From the NCBI RefSeq assembly GCF_026241755.1, contig NZ_JAPJDA010000030.1, positions 1 to 44,289 of the forward strand: DNA of 44,289 bases, given 5' to 3'. Both the position numbers and the translations under genes were made by a program. Of the stretch, positions 25,348-34,172 are shown one piece after another. Source of the DNA: Salinimicrobium profundisediminis (lineage in GTDB: Bacteria; Bacteroidota; Bacteroidia; Flavobacteriales; Flavobacteriaceae). Under the pieces are notes generated by a model. It saw nothing but the letters and a program-made list of their open reading frames with translations. It did no database searches and had not been told where the DNA came from. Every line of letters starts with the position of its first letter. The first letter of the stretch is position 1.

Positions 25348-26451
25348 ATGATGCAAACAAAATTCAGCTTACCCGAAACTCATCCCGAATTCAGGCTTAA
25401 CGGGCTTCACTACAACAATGAAGAACTGGCTGCGGTAGCCTACAGTCTTATCAAGGAAGGGGAGCCCTATGAGGGGCAGGCAGGAAATTTTCTGCTAGAC
25501 TGGGTTAATGATAAAGAATATATCGAGGTAAAAACCTCGGGTTCTACAGGGCCTCCTAAGAGAATTCCTATTAAAAAACAGCAAATGATCAATAGTGCCC
25601 GGGCCACGGGAAAATATTTTGAACTGGGGCCGCGCACTACTGCATTGCATTGTCTTCCGGTGAATTTCATTGCCGGAAAAATGATGCTGGTAAGGGCTAT
25701 GCTGCTGGGCTGGAAGCTTGATCTTGAGCTGCCAAAAGCAAACCCTCTTGACCGCATTTTTAAAACCTATGATTTTTGTGCCATGACGCCTTTCCAGCTG
25801 GATAATTCTCTTAGCCGGCTACACCTCATCAAAAAACTGATCGTAGGTGGCGGAGCCGTATCGGGGAACCTGCGTAACCTTGTGCAGGGAATCAATACCG
25901 AGGTCTATGAAACTTATGGTATGACCGAAACAGTTTCTCATATTGCAGCCCGTCACATCAATGTAAAGGAGAAAAAGATGGAAGATCCGCTGCCTTTTTC
26001 TACGTTGCCCAATGTCAAGATAGATGTTGATGACAGGAGCTGCCTGGTTATTGAAGCCCCACAATTAAACGATGAAACACTTGTTACTAATGACGTGGTG
26101 GAAATTGTTTCTGAAAACAGCTTTATCTGGAAAGGCAGAATAGACAACCTGATCAATTCGGGAGGGGTGAAATTACATCCTGAAGAGATAGAAGTGAAGC
26201 TGGCACCAATCATTGCCCACAGGTTTTTTATCACCTCCCTGCCCGATGCGGCACTTGGTGAGAAACTGGTTTTGATGGTGGAAAGTCAGTTTTCGGAAGT
26301 GGCTTTAAACAATCTTGAAAGGGAGATCAAAGCCTGCAGGAAGTTAGGGAAGTATGAAATACCCAAAAAGATCTATTTCGTCGAAAAATTCGAAGAAACT
26401 GCAAACGGAAAGATCCACAGGGCCAACACCCTTAAGAGCCGGATGAACTAG
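25348..26451 (+). CDS. menE: o-Succinylbenzoate--CoA ligase
   Basis: A 367-residue, short member of the acyl-adenylate-forming superfamily that activates o-succinylbenzoate with ATP and CoA. Motifs: KTSGSTGPPKRIPIKK (P-loop like A3), TEVYETYGMTETVSHIA (A5), FIWKGRIDNLINSGGVKLHPEE (A7-A8), and the C-terminal Lys in ANGKIHRA (A10). It is shorter than the ~450-490 residues usual in Firmicutes, mainly at the N-terminal part, which I believe is normal for Bacteroidota. ATG 25348 or 25351 is the likely start; a TTG at 25327 is also in frame. A perfect terminator hairpin follows at 26527. Confidence 0.9.
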   Translation: MMQTKFSLPETHPEFRLNGLHYNNEELAAVAYSLIKEGEPYEGQAGNFLLDWVNDKEYIEVKTSGSTGPPKRIPIKKQQMINSARATGKYFELGPRTTALHCLPVNFIAGKMMLVRAMLLGWKLDLELPKANPLDRIFKTYDFCAMTPFQLDNSLSRLHLIKKLIVGGGAVSGNLRNLVQGINTEVYETYGMTETVSHIAARHINVKEKKMEDPLPFSTLPNVKIDVDDRSCLVIEAPQLNDETLVTNDVVEIVSENSFIWKGRIDNLINSGGVKLHPEEIEVKLAPIIAHRFFITSLPDAALGEKLVLMVESQFSEVALNNLEREIKACRKLGKYEIPKKIYFVEKFEETANGKIHRANTLKSRMN

Positions 26452-26526
26452 TCTTACTTCGGAAGTAATAAAGTTTTCCAATTTCCTCTGAAGTTTTAGC
26501 ATAGAGGAAAGAGCAAGGTTTGAAAT

Positions 26527-26566
26527 AAAATAAGTCGGGATCAAAACATTGATCCCGACTTATTTT
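26527..26566. terminator. Bidirectional rho-independent terminator
   Basis: A perfect 18-bp stem (26527-26544 with 26549-26566, core AAGTCGGGATCAA) with a 4-nt loop, and A/T-rich ends, between the convergent menE and M1 peptidase genes. Confidence 0.92.
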
Positions 26567-26580
26567 GTTTTTACTGAAGT

Positions 26581-26598
26581 GTCAAAAATGGCATTTTT
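26581..26598. repeat. Dispersed palindrome, copy at the M1 peptidase stop codon
   Basis: A perfect AAAAATGGCATTTTT core (26584-26598) with GTC on the left. Its last two bases overlap the TAA stop (26597-26599, minus strand) of the M1 peptidase gene. It lies between the terminator hairpin and the gene end. Confidence 0.85.
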
Positions 26599-28240
26599 AA
26601 GCCTGCTTCAGGTTTTGACGTTTAATATAGAACTCATCTTCCTGCACCTGTACTGCTTCAGGAGAATTCACCTGCTGTTCTAGCTTTTGCCATTTTTCCG
26701 TAGGATAGAGGCGCAGCTCTTTTCCTTCAATAGTTACATCTACAGGCATATCAAATCCTTCAACATCGGCTTTCCATTTGTAGAGAATACTGCCTTTTTC
26801 CTGCTTAAACTGCAGTTCGGGTAAGGCAGCGTGCCTCAGGTATTGTTCGAATACCGGTTGCAGGTCATATTTTATGGCAGTATTAAAGAAATCTTCGGTG
26901 GTTTGGGTAGTAATGATCTTATGGCGATTGGTTTCGGTATAATCTTTTAAGATTTTCCACCACAAATCATCATCATTATAGATGCTTCTAATAGTGTTTA
27001 GCAGGTTAGCGCCTTTGTAGTACATGTCTCCCGACCCTTCACTGTTCACCCCATATGTGCCAATGATCTTTGTGCTGTTGGCAATGTTGTTCCTTATACC
27101 TTTAAGGTAGTTGACGGCTTCCTGTTTTCCCCAGCGGCACTCAATGTAAACCGCTTCAGAATAAGTGGTAAAGCCTTCATGTATCCACATATCGGCGATA
27201 TCTTTGGCTGTAATGCTGTTTCCAAACCACTCGTGTCCAGATTCATGGATGATGATAAAATCCCATTTTAAGCCCACACCTGTGCCGCTTAGATTCCTGC
27301 CCAAATAACCCATTTGATATTGGTTGCCATAGGCCACGGCGCTTTGGTGTTCCATACCCAGGTAAGGCGTTTCCACCAGTTTAAACCCGTCTTCTTCAAA
27401 AGGGTAGGCCCCAAATTTTTCATAGAAGCAGTTCATCATAAACTTCACTTCTTCAAACTGCTTTTTAGCCTTTTCGAGGTTGTAAGGCAACACGTAATAA
27501 TCCAGGTCCAGATGGCGGAACCTGTCTTTAAAATGAACATAATTACCTATGTTCACAACAATATTGTAATTGTTGATGGGGTTGTTCACCTTCCAGTTCC
27601 AGCGGGTATAACCGTCATCCAGGATTTCTTTTCCGTGGAAGCGACCGTTAGAAACGTTCATAAGATCGTTGGGAACAGCGATTCCAATAAGGGCTTCTTC
27701 GGGTTCGTCGCTTTGGTGATCTTTACTAGGATACCAGAGGCTTGCTCCCGTCCCCTGAACCGCAACCGCGATCCATGGGTTGCCCTGCTGGTCTTTTTCA
27801 AATAGAAATCCGCCGTCCCACGGGGCATTTTTGGCAACTATCGGATTTCCTGAGTAGTAAAAAAGAACAGAGTCTATTGCATTTTTTTCTACCTGTGGCA
27901 CCAAATCGATAAAAACGGCATTGTGGCGCCGTTTAAAATCCATTCTTTTTCCGCGGAAGATAATAGAGTCAACCCTCATATTCCTGAAGAGATCCACCTG
28001 CATTACGGGAAGGTCTTCTTCGGCCTTAAAGCTGATGCCGTTATAACCCGAAATGAACTTTTCTTCGGGCACCACCTTTACCTGCAGGTTGTATTTGAGT
28101 ACATCATACTCTCTTTCGGCCCTCAAAGAACCACGCAGCGTATCGGCTTCGGTGAATTGAGATTTATTGGTGAGCACCTGGCCCTGTAGGGGTACAGCTG
28201 CAAGAATTAAAACAAAAATAATAGAGGTGAAAAATCGCAT
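26597..28240 (-). CDS. M1-family zinc aminopeptidase, exported
   Basis: A 547-residue gluzincin. An N-terminal signal peptide (MRFFTSIIFVLILAAVPLQG) sends it to the periplasm or beyond; I see no lipobox. The N-terminal beta domain leads to a GMEHQSAVAYG block (the GxMEN exopeptidase motif as GMEH) and HESGHEWFGNSI (zinc motif starting at His332), then WIHEGFTTYSE with the third ligand Glu and catalytic Tyr region further on. The total is shorter than classical PepN since the C-terminal HEAT-like domain is missing. Its start codon lies inside a one-mismatch copy of the dispersed palindrome (28229-28249). It is 12 nt downstream of the carboxylase gene and is probably co-transcribed. Confidence 0.9.
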   Translation of the reverse strand: MRFFTSIIFVLILAAVPLQGQVLTNKSQFTEADTLRGSLRAEREYDVLKYNLQVKVVPEEKFISGYNGISFKAEEDLPVMQVDLFRNMRVDSIIFRGKRMDFKRRHNAVFIDLVPQVEKNAIDSVLFYYSGNPIVAKNAPWDGGFLFEKDQQGNPWIAVAVQGTGASLWYPSKDHQSDEPEEALIGIAVPNDLMNVSNGRFHGKEILDDGYTRWNWKVNNPINNYNIVVNIGNYVHFKDRFRHLDLDYYVLPYNLEKAKKQFEEVKFMMNCFYEKFGAYPFEEDGFKLVETPYLGMEHQSAVAYGNQYQMGYLGRNLSGTGVGLKWDFIIIHESGHEWFGNSITAKDIADMWIHEGFTTYSEAVYIECRWGKQEAVNYLKGIRNNIANSTKIIGTYGVNSEGSGDMYYKGANLLNTIRSIYNDDDLWWKILKDYTETNRHKIITTQTTEDFFNTAIKYDLQPVFEQYLRHAALPELQFKQEKGSILYKWKADVEGFDMPVDVTIEGKELRLYPTEKWQKLEQQVNSPEAVQVQEDEFYIKRQNLKQA

Positions 28241-28252
28241 TTTTGAGAAGTA

Positions 28253-29881
28253 TTAGGTCTGGATCACACCCAGGTTAAAATCTTTTTCGATAGGGGCATT
28301 ATTGGCTGCTTCAATTCCTGTAGAGAGCCATTTCCTGGTTTCGAGAGGATCTATCACCGCATCGGTCCACAAATGGGCAGCAGCGTAATATGCTGAAGTC
28401 TGCCTGTCGTACCTGGCCTTGATCTCATCGAACACTTTTTTCTCCTTTTCGGCGTCTACTTTTTCCCCTTTTTTCTCCAGGGCCGCAGTTTCAATCTGCG
28501 CCAGTACTTTTGCCGCCTGGGTACCGCCCATAACAGCGAGTTCGGCACTGGGCCAGGCGAAAATGAGGCGTGGGTCATAGGCCTTACCGCACATAGCGTA
28601 GTTACCGGCACCGTAGGAGTTTCCAATGATCACTGTAAACTTTGGGACTACCGAATTACTCACCGCATTTACCATTTTTGCCCCGTCTTTAATAATGCCG
28701 CCATGTTCACTCTTGCTGCCCACCATAAAGCCGGTCACATCCTGAAGAAATACCAACGGAATTTTCTTCTGATTACAATTGGCTATGAACCGGGTAGCTT
28801 TATCGGCCGAGTCTGAATAAATCACCCCGCCAAACTGCATCTCTTTTTTGGCACTTTTGACAATCTTGCGCTGGTTGGCCACGATACCAACGGCCCACCC
28901 ATCAATTCGGGCATAGGCGGTAATGATGGTTTGCCCGTAACCTTCTTTGTACTCCTGAAATTCAGAATTGTCTACCAGCCTGGCAATGATCTCCCGCATG
29001 TCGTACTGTTCGTTACGCTGCTTGGGAAGGATTCCGTAGATATCCTGCGGATCTTTTGCCGGCTTTACCGGATCCTTGCGGTTGTACCCGGCCTTGTCAT
29101 TATCCCCAATCTTATCTATAAGCCCTTTAATAGTATCGAGGGCGTCTTTATCATCTTTGGATTTATAATCGGTAACGCCGCTAATTTCACTGTGGGTTGT
29201 GGCACCGCCCAGGGTTTCGTTGTCGATAGATTCGCCAATAGCGGCTTTAACGAGGTAGCTGCCGGCCAGGAAAATACTTCCGGTTTTGTCAACAATAAGG
29301 GCTTCATCACTCATTATTGGCAGGTAAGCCCCTCCGGCAACGCAACTTCCCATCACGGCAGAGATTTGCGTGATGCCCATGCTGCTCATTATAGCGTTAT
29401 TTCTAAAGACCCTTCCGAAGTGTTCTTTATCGGGAAAGATCTCATCCTGCATAGGGAGGTAAACCCCGGCCGAATCTACAAGGTAAATGATGGGCAGTCG
29501 GTTTTCAATAGATATTTCCTGGGCTCGCAGGTTCTTCTTTGCGGTAATGGGAAACCAGGCACCGGCTTTTACCGTGGCATCGTTGGCCACCACGATACAT
29601 TGTTTGCCAGAGATTTTCCCAATCTTCACCACCACGCCGCCACTTGGGCAGCCGCCGTGTTCTGTGTACATTCCGTCTCCTGCAAATGCTCCTATTTCAA
29701 TAGCTTCCTGGGCATCGTCAAGCAAATAATCTACGCGCTCACGGGCGGTCATTTTGCCTTTGGCGTGATGTTTTGCAATGCGTTTTTCGCCGCCGCCCAA
29801 CTTTACCTCTTTGAGGCGTCGCTTAAGCTCTGATACTAATAATTTGTTGTGGTCTTCGTTCTTGTTGAATTCAATATCCAT
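28253..29881 (-). CDS. Acyl-CoA carboxylase beta subunit (carboxyltransferase), methylcrotonyl-CoA carboxylase-like
   Basis: A 542-residue carboxyltransferase that moves CO2 from carboxybiotin to an acyl-CoA. Conserved blocks: KMTARERVDYLLD, GGCPSGGVVVKIG, LVDSAGVYLPMQDEIFPD, HFGRVFRNNAIMSSMGI, GSCVAGGAYLPIMSDE, GVTDYKSKDD, FLQDVTGFMVGSKSEHGG, and GNSYGAGNYAMCGKAYDPR. The FPDKEHFGR and FLAGSYLVKAA parts resemble methylcrotonyl-CoA carboxylase more than propionyl-CoA carboxylase, pointing to leucine breakdown. The biotin carboxylase/BCCP partner is not in the window, so substrate assignment is uncertain. Confidence 0.9.
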   Translation of the reverse strand: MDIEFNKNEDHNKLLVSELKRRLKEVKLGGGEKRIAKHHAKGKMTARERVDYLLDDAQEAIEIGAFAGDGMYTEHGGCPSGGVVVKIGKISGKQCIVVANDATVKAGAWFPITAKKNLRAQEISIENRLPIIYLVDSAGVYLPMQDEIFPDKEHFGRVFRNNAIMSSMGITQISAVMGSCVAGGAYLPIMSDEALIVDKTGSIFLAGSYLVKAAIGESIDNETLGGATTHSEISGVTDYKSKDDKDALDTIKGLIDKIGDNDKAGYNRKDPVKPAKDPQDIYGILPKQRNEQYDMREIIARLVDNSEFQEYKEGYGQTIITAYARIDGWAVGIVANQRKIVKSAKKEMQFGGVIYSDSADKATRFIANCNQKKIPLVFLQDVTGFMVGSKSEHGGIIKDGAKMVNAVSNSVVPKFTVIIGNSYGAGNYAMCGKAYDPRLIFAWPSAELAVMGGTQAAKVLAQIETAALEKKGEKVDAEKEKKVFDEIKARYDRQTSAYYAAAHLWTDAVIDPLETRKWLSTGIEAANNAPIEKDFNLGVIQT

Positions 29882-30097
29882 TTATAAGATCTAAAAGTCG
29901 TTGTGGTTAACACTCTACCCCTTTAAAAAGCTGTGTAGATTTATCAATGGTCGCTAAAATACAAAAACCCTGCAACTAAAAATCCTTATAAAAACATATA
30001 AAAATGCGATCTTTGTCATAGAAGAGGTCATTTTACAATACTACTTTTACGGCCTTTTGGCAAAGACTGCCATAAAACTAATTACTCGCTGCATAAG

Positions 30098-30277
30098 ATG
30101 GGAATGAATAAGAACACGATTTTTGGATGGGCATCATTTTGCATGCTCCTTATAGGTATAGCTTTGGTTTTGCTGGGGGTGCTCAAGTACCAGGATCAGG
30201 CTATAGGTTTTTCTACCGTAGGGATTGGCTTCTTTGTAATGTCCTGGGCTTTTAATGCTTTAAAAGGAAGGGTTTAA
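30098..30277 (+). CDS. Small two-helix membrane protein, 59 residues, hypothetical
   Basis: A short ATG-to-TAA frame (ATG 30098, stop 30275-30277) in the gap between two minus-strand genes. It has two hydrophobic segments: about residues 9-29 (IFGWASFCMLLIGIALVLLG) and 39-55 (FSTVGIGFFVMSWAFNAL), joined by a polar KYQDQ turn, with a basic C-terminus. Amino-acid use looks like a real inner-membrane protein. A second in-frame ATG lies at codon 3. No family is recognised, and no recognisable SD is present, as is usual in the phylum. Confidence 0.6.
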   Translation: MGMNKNTIFGWASFCMLLIGIALVLLGVLKYQDQAIGFSTVGIGFFVMSWAFNALKGRV

Positions 30278-30434
30278 AAATAGTATTTTCGCCCGGGATT
30301 TTTTCTGAAGAGATCCGGGAACAAAAAGCAAAATTGATCAAACTATAACTTTTTAAACTGAAGATTCATCCTGTCCTTTTTTGAATGAACCTTCAGAAGT
30401 GATTAGTTTGGTGTTGCAGTGCTTCGTGCCTAAA

Positions 30435-31100
30435 TTAAAAGGAAAACCCGAAACCAATATTGGCAATTAAGCCTTTAAAAAGTATATCTGCCGAAGCTAA
30501 CTCTTCTTCAAAATCGTAAATATCCCTCTCTGTGGTGCCATCGGGATACCTCACCTGGTAATCTATGGTTTTGGGAAGAGAGGAGAAGGCATAGCCAATT
30601 TCTGGCCGAAAATAGAACAGGCCGCCCAGTTTGGCGCCTAATTTAATGTTGAAAGAACTGTGGTTGTAATCAATATACCCGGTGCCATCCATCCCGTCTT
30701 CATTGACATCTGTCTGGCCTTCAAACTTCATTTGGCCATAGCTCACCCCGGCATAAAGGCCTTTGCCCGCTTTAAAAATATAATAATTTATTCCGCCTTC
30801 AATATAGGAGTAACTAAGATCGGTAGTTTCGGTGTCACCAGATTCATCTTCAGATAAAAACCAGTCAGATTCAATGGTCGAATAATCCAGGCTTACAGAA
30901 ACCTTGTCGTTTAAAAGCGGCGTCACGTATTCTACATTCCCGCCCACCATGTTTGGAAATCCAATTTTCACACCCAGGCGTATGGGTCTTACCTTATAAT
31001 CCCTTTGTTCCGGAAGCTGCTCCTGTGCCTGTATAAAACCGGTGTTTAACAGTAAAGTAGCCAGGGCTAAAAAGAAGAGCGGGGTGGTGAATATTTTCAT
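30435..31100 (-). CDS. Outer-membrane beta-barrel protein
   Basis: A 221-residue exported protein. It has a signal peptide ending near GFIQAQ (about residue 25). The rest alternates in polar/hydrophobic strands typical of an 8-stranded barrel: VRPIRLGVKIGFPNMVGG, KVSVSLDYSTIE, LYAGVSYGQMKFE, FNIKLGAKLGGLFYFRPEIGYAF and a C-terminal IANIGFGFSF ending in aromatic F as outer-membrane barrels do. The acidic loops with Asp/Glu/Gly clusters are surface-loop-like. The function is unknown. A promoter-like site lies at 31124-31155. Confidence 0.78.
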   Translation of the reverse strand: MKIFTTPLFFLALATLLLNTGFIQAQEQLPEQRDYKVRPIRLGVKIGFPNMVGGNVEYVTPLLNDKVSVSLDYSTIESDWFLSEDESGDTETTDLSYSYIEGGINYYIFKAGKGLYAGVSYGQMKFEGQTDVNEDGMDGTGYIDYNHSSFNIKLGAKLGGLFYFRPEIGYAFSSLPKTIDYQVRYPDGTTERDIYDFEEELASADILFKGLIANIGFGFSF

Positions 31101-31123
31101 GACGCTAATATTATGTTATAACC

Positions 31124-31155
31124 TAAAGATATCTCATTAAAAATGAGGCTGCAAT
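31124..31155 (-). promoter_or_regulatory. Probable promoter of the beta-barrel gene
   Basis: Minus strand TATCTTTA (complement of 31124-31131), one base off TAnnTTTG, with ATTG (complement of 31152-31155) 20 nt upstream in the -33 place, near the TTTG consensus. It lies 24 nt before the ATG. Confidence 0.5.
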
Positions 31156-31201
31156 ACCCATAAATAAGTAATTTTAAGGAAATTGAATTTCAATTAAGCC
31201 T

Positions 31202-31672
31202 ATGGATAATTTGAAAGAAAGTTTGGTGAAGCATTTAAAAGGCGGCGAAGCTTTTATGCCGGTAGATAAGATGATTGAAAAAATACCCTTTTTGGAACTG
31301 GGGAAAAGGCCTGCAGATCTTCCTTATTCATTCTTTGAGATCTTCTCTCATATTCGTTTTACGCAGAAAGATATTCTAGATTATTGTACACAAACTGATT
31401 ATAAGGCACCCGAATGGCCTAAGGATTACTGGCCAGAGAAATCTTCTCCCGATGATGAAATTGCCTGGAAGGAGCTGGTAGATGCTTATTTTAAGGAGAG
31501 GGATGAGCTAGAGGAGCTTATACTTTCCGAAGAAAAAGATCTTATGGATACAGTACCTTCCGGCGTAAATCATACGCTTTTCAGGGAGATTCTACTGGTC
31601 ATTGAACATACCGCTTATCACAGCGGGCAACTTTTAATTATCTTAAGGCACCTGGGACTTCATTCCTCTTGA
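31202..31672 (+). CDS. DinB-family protein
   Basis: A 156-residue four-helix-bundle protein of the DinB/YfiT superfamily. Likely metal-site histidines are in FEIFSHIRFTQ and LLVIEHTAYHSGQLLIILR, the HTAYHSGQ helix being the family hallmark. DinB proteins are metal-dependent and in some cases thiol-transferases that use bacillithiol. A bacillithiol gene (bshB1) occurs in this window, so a bacillithiol-linked role is conceivable but unproven. It is divergent from the beta-barrel gene and lies about 110 nt before ettA. Confidence 0.83.
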   Translation: MDNLKESLVKHLKGGEAFMPVDKMIEKIPFLELGKRPADLPYSFFEIFSHIRFTQKDILDYCTQTDYKAPEWPKDYWPEKSSPDDEIAWKELVDAYFKERDELEELILSEEKDLMDTVPSGVNHTLFREILLVIEHTAYHSGQLLIILRHLGLHSS

Positions 31673-31739
31673 AATTATTCTGATGCAGCCTTAAAATCAA
31701 TTCTAAAATTATGATATTTGTCTGTTAGAATAAACCGGG

Positions 31740-31756
31740 AGTTCTTATTAAGAACT
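31740..31756. promoter_or_regulatory. Inverted repeat upstream of ettA
   Basis: AGTTCTT-ATT-AAGAACT, a perfect 7-bp inverted repeat with a 3-nt centre, 30 nt before the ettA ATG. It could be an operator or an mRNA hairpin. Function is not known. Confidence 0.35.
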
Positions 31757-31785
31757 TCGAAATAATAAACTGAAAACAGCATTTT

Positions 31786-33474
31786 ATGGCAGATGATAAG
31801 AAAATAATTTTCTCGATGTCGGGAGTTACAAAGACCTACCAGTCAGCAAATACGCCGGTACTTAAGAATATTTACCTCAGCTTCTTTTACGGGGCAAAAA
31901 TTGGTATTCTTGGTCTTAACGGTTCCGGGAAATCGACCTTGCTCAGAATTATTGCAGGTGAAGAAAAGAATTACCAGGGAGATGTGGTCTTTGCACCAGG
32001 CTATTCAGTAGGATATCTTGAACAGGAGCCAAAACTCGATGACGATAAAACTGTACTGGAAATTGTAAAGGAAGGGGCAGCCGAGACCGTGGCTATTCTT
32101 GAAGAGTACAACAAGATCAACGACATGTTTGGTCTACCTGAAGTTTACGAAGATCCAGATAAGATGCAGAAGCTTATGGATAAGCAGGCTGCACTACAGG
32201 ACCAAATTGATGCGAGCAATGCGTGGGAATTGGATACCAAGCTGGAGATAGCCATGGATGCGCTTAGAACGCCCGATCCCGATAAGAAAATCGGAGTACT
32301 TTCGGGTGGGGAACGAAGAAGGGTAGCGCTGTGCCGACTACTGCTTCAGGAGCCGGATGTGCTACTTCTGGATGAGCCTACCAACCACCTTGATGCAGAA
32401 TCTGTATTATGGCTGGAACAACACCTTCAGCAGTATAAAGGAACAGTGATTGCCGTAACGCACGACCGTTATTTCCTCGATAACGTAGCTGGCTGGATCC
32501 TGGAACTTGACAGGGGAGAAGGAATTCCGTGGAAAGGAAATTACTCCTCATGGCTCGATCAAAAAGCCAAACGCCTTGCACAGGAGCAAAAGCAGGCAAG
32601 CAAGCGTCAAAAAACGCTTGAGCGAGAGCTGGAATGGTCAAGAATGGCACCTAAAGGAAGACAGGCCAAACAAAAGGCCCGTTTGAACAACTACGATAAG
32701 CTGCTTAGCCAGGATCAAAAACAAATGGACGAACAACTGGAGATCTATATTCCAAATGGCCCGCGTTTGGGAACCAATGTGATTGAGGCTAAGGGTGTGA
32801 GCAAGGCTTTTGATGACAAATTGTTATATGATGATCTCAACTTTAAGTTGCCGCAGGCCGGGATTGTGGGGATTATTGGACCAAACGGTGCCGGTAAAAC
32901 CACGATCTTTAAGATGATCATGGGGGAAGAACAACCTGATAAAGGTACTTTTGAAGTAGGGGATACAGCAAAGATTGCCTACGTAGACCAAAGTCACACC
33001 AATATAGATCCTGAAAAAACTATTTGGCAGAACTTCAGCGATGAACAGGAGTTGGTGCTTATGGGAGGCCGGCAGGTGAATTCAAGAGCATATTTGAGCA
33101 GGTTTAACTTCAGCGGAAGCGAACAGAACAAGAAGGTGAGCAAATTGTCTGGTGGGGAAAGAAACCGCCTGCACCTGGCCATGACCTTAAAGGAAGAAGG
33201 GAACGTTTTACTTCTGGATGAGCCTACCAACGATCTTGATGTGAACACCTTGAGAGCTCTTGAAGAAGGTCTTGAGAATTTTGCAGGCTGTGCTGTGATC
33301 ATCTCTCACGACAGGTGGTTTATGGACAGGGTTTGTACTCATATCCTCGCATTTGAAGGAAACTCGGAAGTATATTTCTTTGAAGGCAGTTTCTCTGAAT
33401 ACGAAGAGAACAGGAAGAAACGTCTTGGCGATGTGGCTCCAAAGAGAATTAAATACAAGAAGCTGGTACGCTAA
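31786..33474 (+). CDS. ettA: Energy-dependent translational throttle protein EttA (ABC-F)
   Basis: A 562-residue soluble ABC-F ATPase with two nucleotide-binding domains. First domain: GLNGSGKST, SGGERRRVALCRLL, LLLDEPTNHLD, then a charged linker (about 245-320) typical of the ribosome E-site contact. Second domain: GPNGAGKTT, LSGGERNRLHLAM, LLLDEPTNDLD. There is no transmembrane part, so it is not a transporter. EttA gates entry of ribosomes into elongation by ATP/ADP ratio. Length and the KGRQAKQKARLNNYDKLL linker motif match EttA rather than Uup or ABCF resistance proteins. A strong terminator follows directly. Confidence 0.95.
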   Translation: MADDKKIIFSMSGVTKTYQSANTPVLKNIYLSFFYGAKIGILGLNGSGKSTLLRIIAGEEKNYQGDVVFAPGYSVGYLEQEPKLDDDKTVLEIVKEGAAETVAILEEYNKINDMFGLPEVYEDPDKMQKLMDKQAALQDQIDASNAWELDTKLEIAMDALRTPDPDKKIGVLSGGERRRVALCRLLLQEPDVLLLDEPTNHLDAESVLWLEQHLQQYKGTVIAVTHDRYFLDNVAGWILELDRGEGIPWKGNYSSWLDQKAKRLAQEQKQASKRQKTLERELEWSRMAPKGRQAKQKARLNNYDKLLSQDQKQMDEQLEIYIPNGPRLGTNVIEAKGVSKAFDDKLLYDDLNFKLPQAGIVGIIGPNGAGKTTIFKMIMGEEQPDKGTFEVGDTAKIAYVDQSHTNIDPEKTIWQNFSDEQELVLMGGRQVNSRAYLSRFNFSGSEQNKKVSKLSGGERNRLHLAMTLKEEGNVLLLDEPTNDLDVNTLRALEEGLENFAGCAVIISHDRWFMDRVCTHILAFEGNSEVYFFEGSFSEYEENRKKRLGDVAPKRIKYKKLVR

Positions 33475-33494
33475 GTATTAGCTCCTTTTAAGTC

Positions 33495-33540
33495 TATCCA
33501 TTATTAGCTGAAAACTTCAGCTGGTAATGGATATTTTTTT
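33495..33540 (+). terminator. Rho-independent terminator of ettA
   Basis: An 18-bp stem with two G-U pairs (33495-33512 with 33516-33533), a 3-nt loop and a run of seven T at 33534-33540, 20 nt after the ettA stop. Confidence 0.93.
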
Positions 33541-33551
33541 GGTGAAAGTTG

Positions 33552-34142
33552 TTACAGCCGATTAGATAGCACAAACCTTATCAATTCCCCTTTTTTATTG
33601 AGCTGAAGTTTTTCTTTAATATTCTTCACGTGGGTGTCTACAGTAAGTTTAGATATGCACAGCTCTTTTCCAATCACCTTGTTTGTCTTTCCGGTAGCCA
33701 GAGATTGCAGGATCTCGACCTCCCGTTTGCTCAGTTTTTCGGTTACTGAAGTATCCTGTGTGGGCTGAATGTAATTTTCACGGTTTTTTAGTGCCAGGTT
33801 GAGGGTGGTGAGTAACTGCTGATTGTTGAATGGCTTCAGAATATAGGCATAGGGGGTAACTTCTTCGGCATACTCCATGACCTGCGGATTGGAATAGGCT
33901 GTAAGGAAAATGACCGGCCCGTGTTGATCAAGTTGATGAAATTTCTGAATGATCTCAATACCATTCATTCTGTCCTGCAGGTTGATATCGCAAATTACCC
34001 CACTATAGCTCTCATGCTGCAGGCTTTCAACAGCCTTATCTACATTTGAAGAAATAGAGACTTCGTAAGAATTCTTTTTTAGAAAAATCCGCAAGCTTTC
34101 GGCGATAATGATTTCATCTTCAATGATCAGGATTTTATTCAT
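33552..34142 (-). CDS. LuxR/NarL-type response regulator
   Basis: A 196-residue DNA-binding regulator. The receiver (about 1-125) has ILIIEDEIIIAESL, phospho-acceptor Asp52 in VICDINLQD, FLTAY and the Lys in YILKPF. A C-terminal LuxR-type helix-turn-helix follows: LSKREVEILQSLATGKTNKV, IGKELCISKLTVDTHVKNI. It lies 30 nt downstream of the large propeller sensor kinase and is its probable partner. Flanking genes on the other side (ettA) face it, so target genes are not suggested by position. Confidence 0.92.
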   Translation of the reverse strand: MNKILIIEDEIIIAESLRIFLKKNSYEVSISSNVDKAVESLQHESYSGVICDINLQDRMNGIEIIQKFHQLDQHGPVIFLTAYSNPQVMEYAEEVTPYAYILKPFNNQQLLTTLNLALKNRENYIQPTQDTSVTEKLSKREVEILQSLATGKTNKVIGKELCISKLTVDTHVKNIKEKLQLNKKGELIRFVLSNRL

Positions 34143-34172
34143 AAGCAGTTAGGTTTAAGAACGCGGTGAAAC

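Noticed and set aside
28931-29833. 300-codon open frame on the plus strand
   Set aside because: It is fully antisense to the well-supported acyl-CoA carboxylase gene and shows no recognisable domain; it is a mirror of that gene's codon bias.
30358-30396. Hairpin past the beta-barrel gene as terminator
   Set aside because: The 12-bp stem has a mismatch and a loop of about 15 nt, and no clear T run follows on the minus strand.
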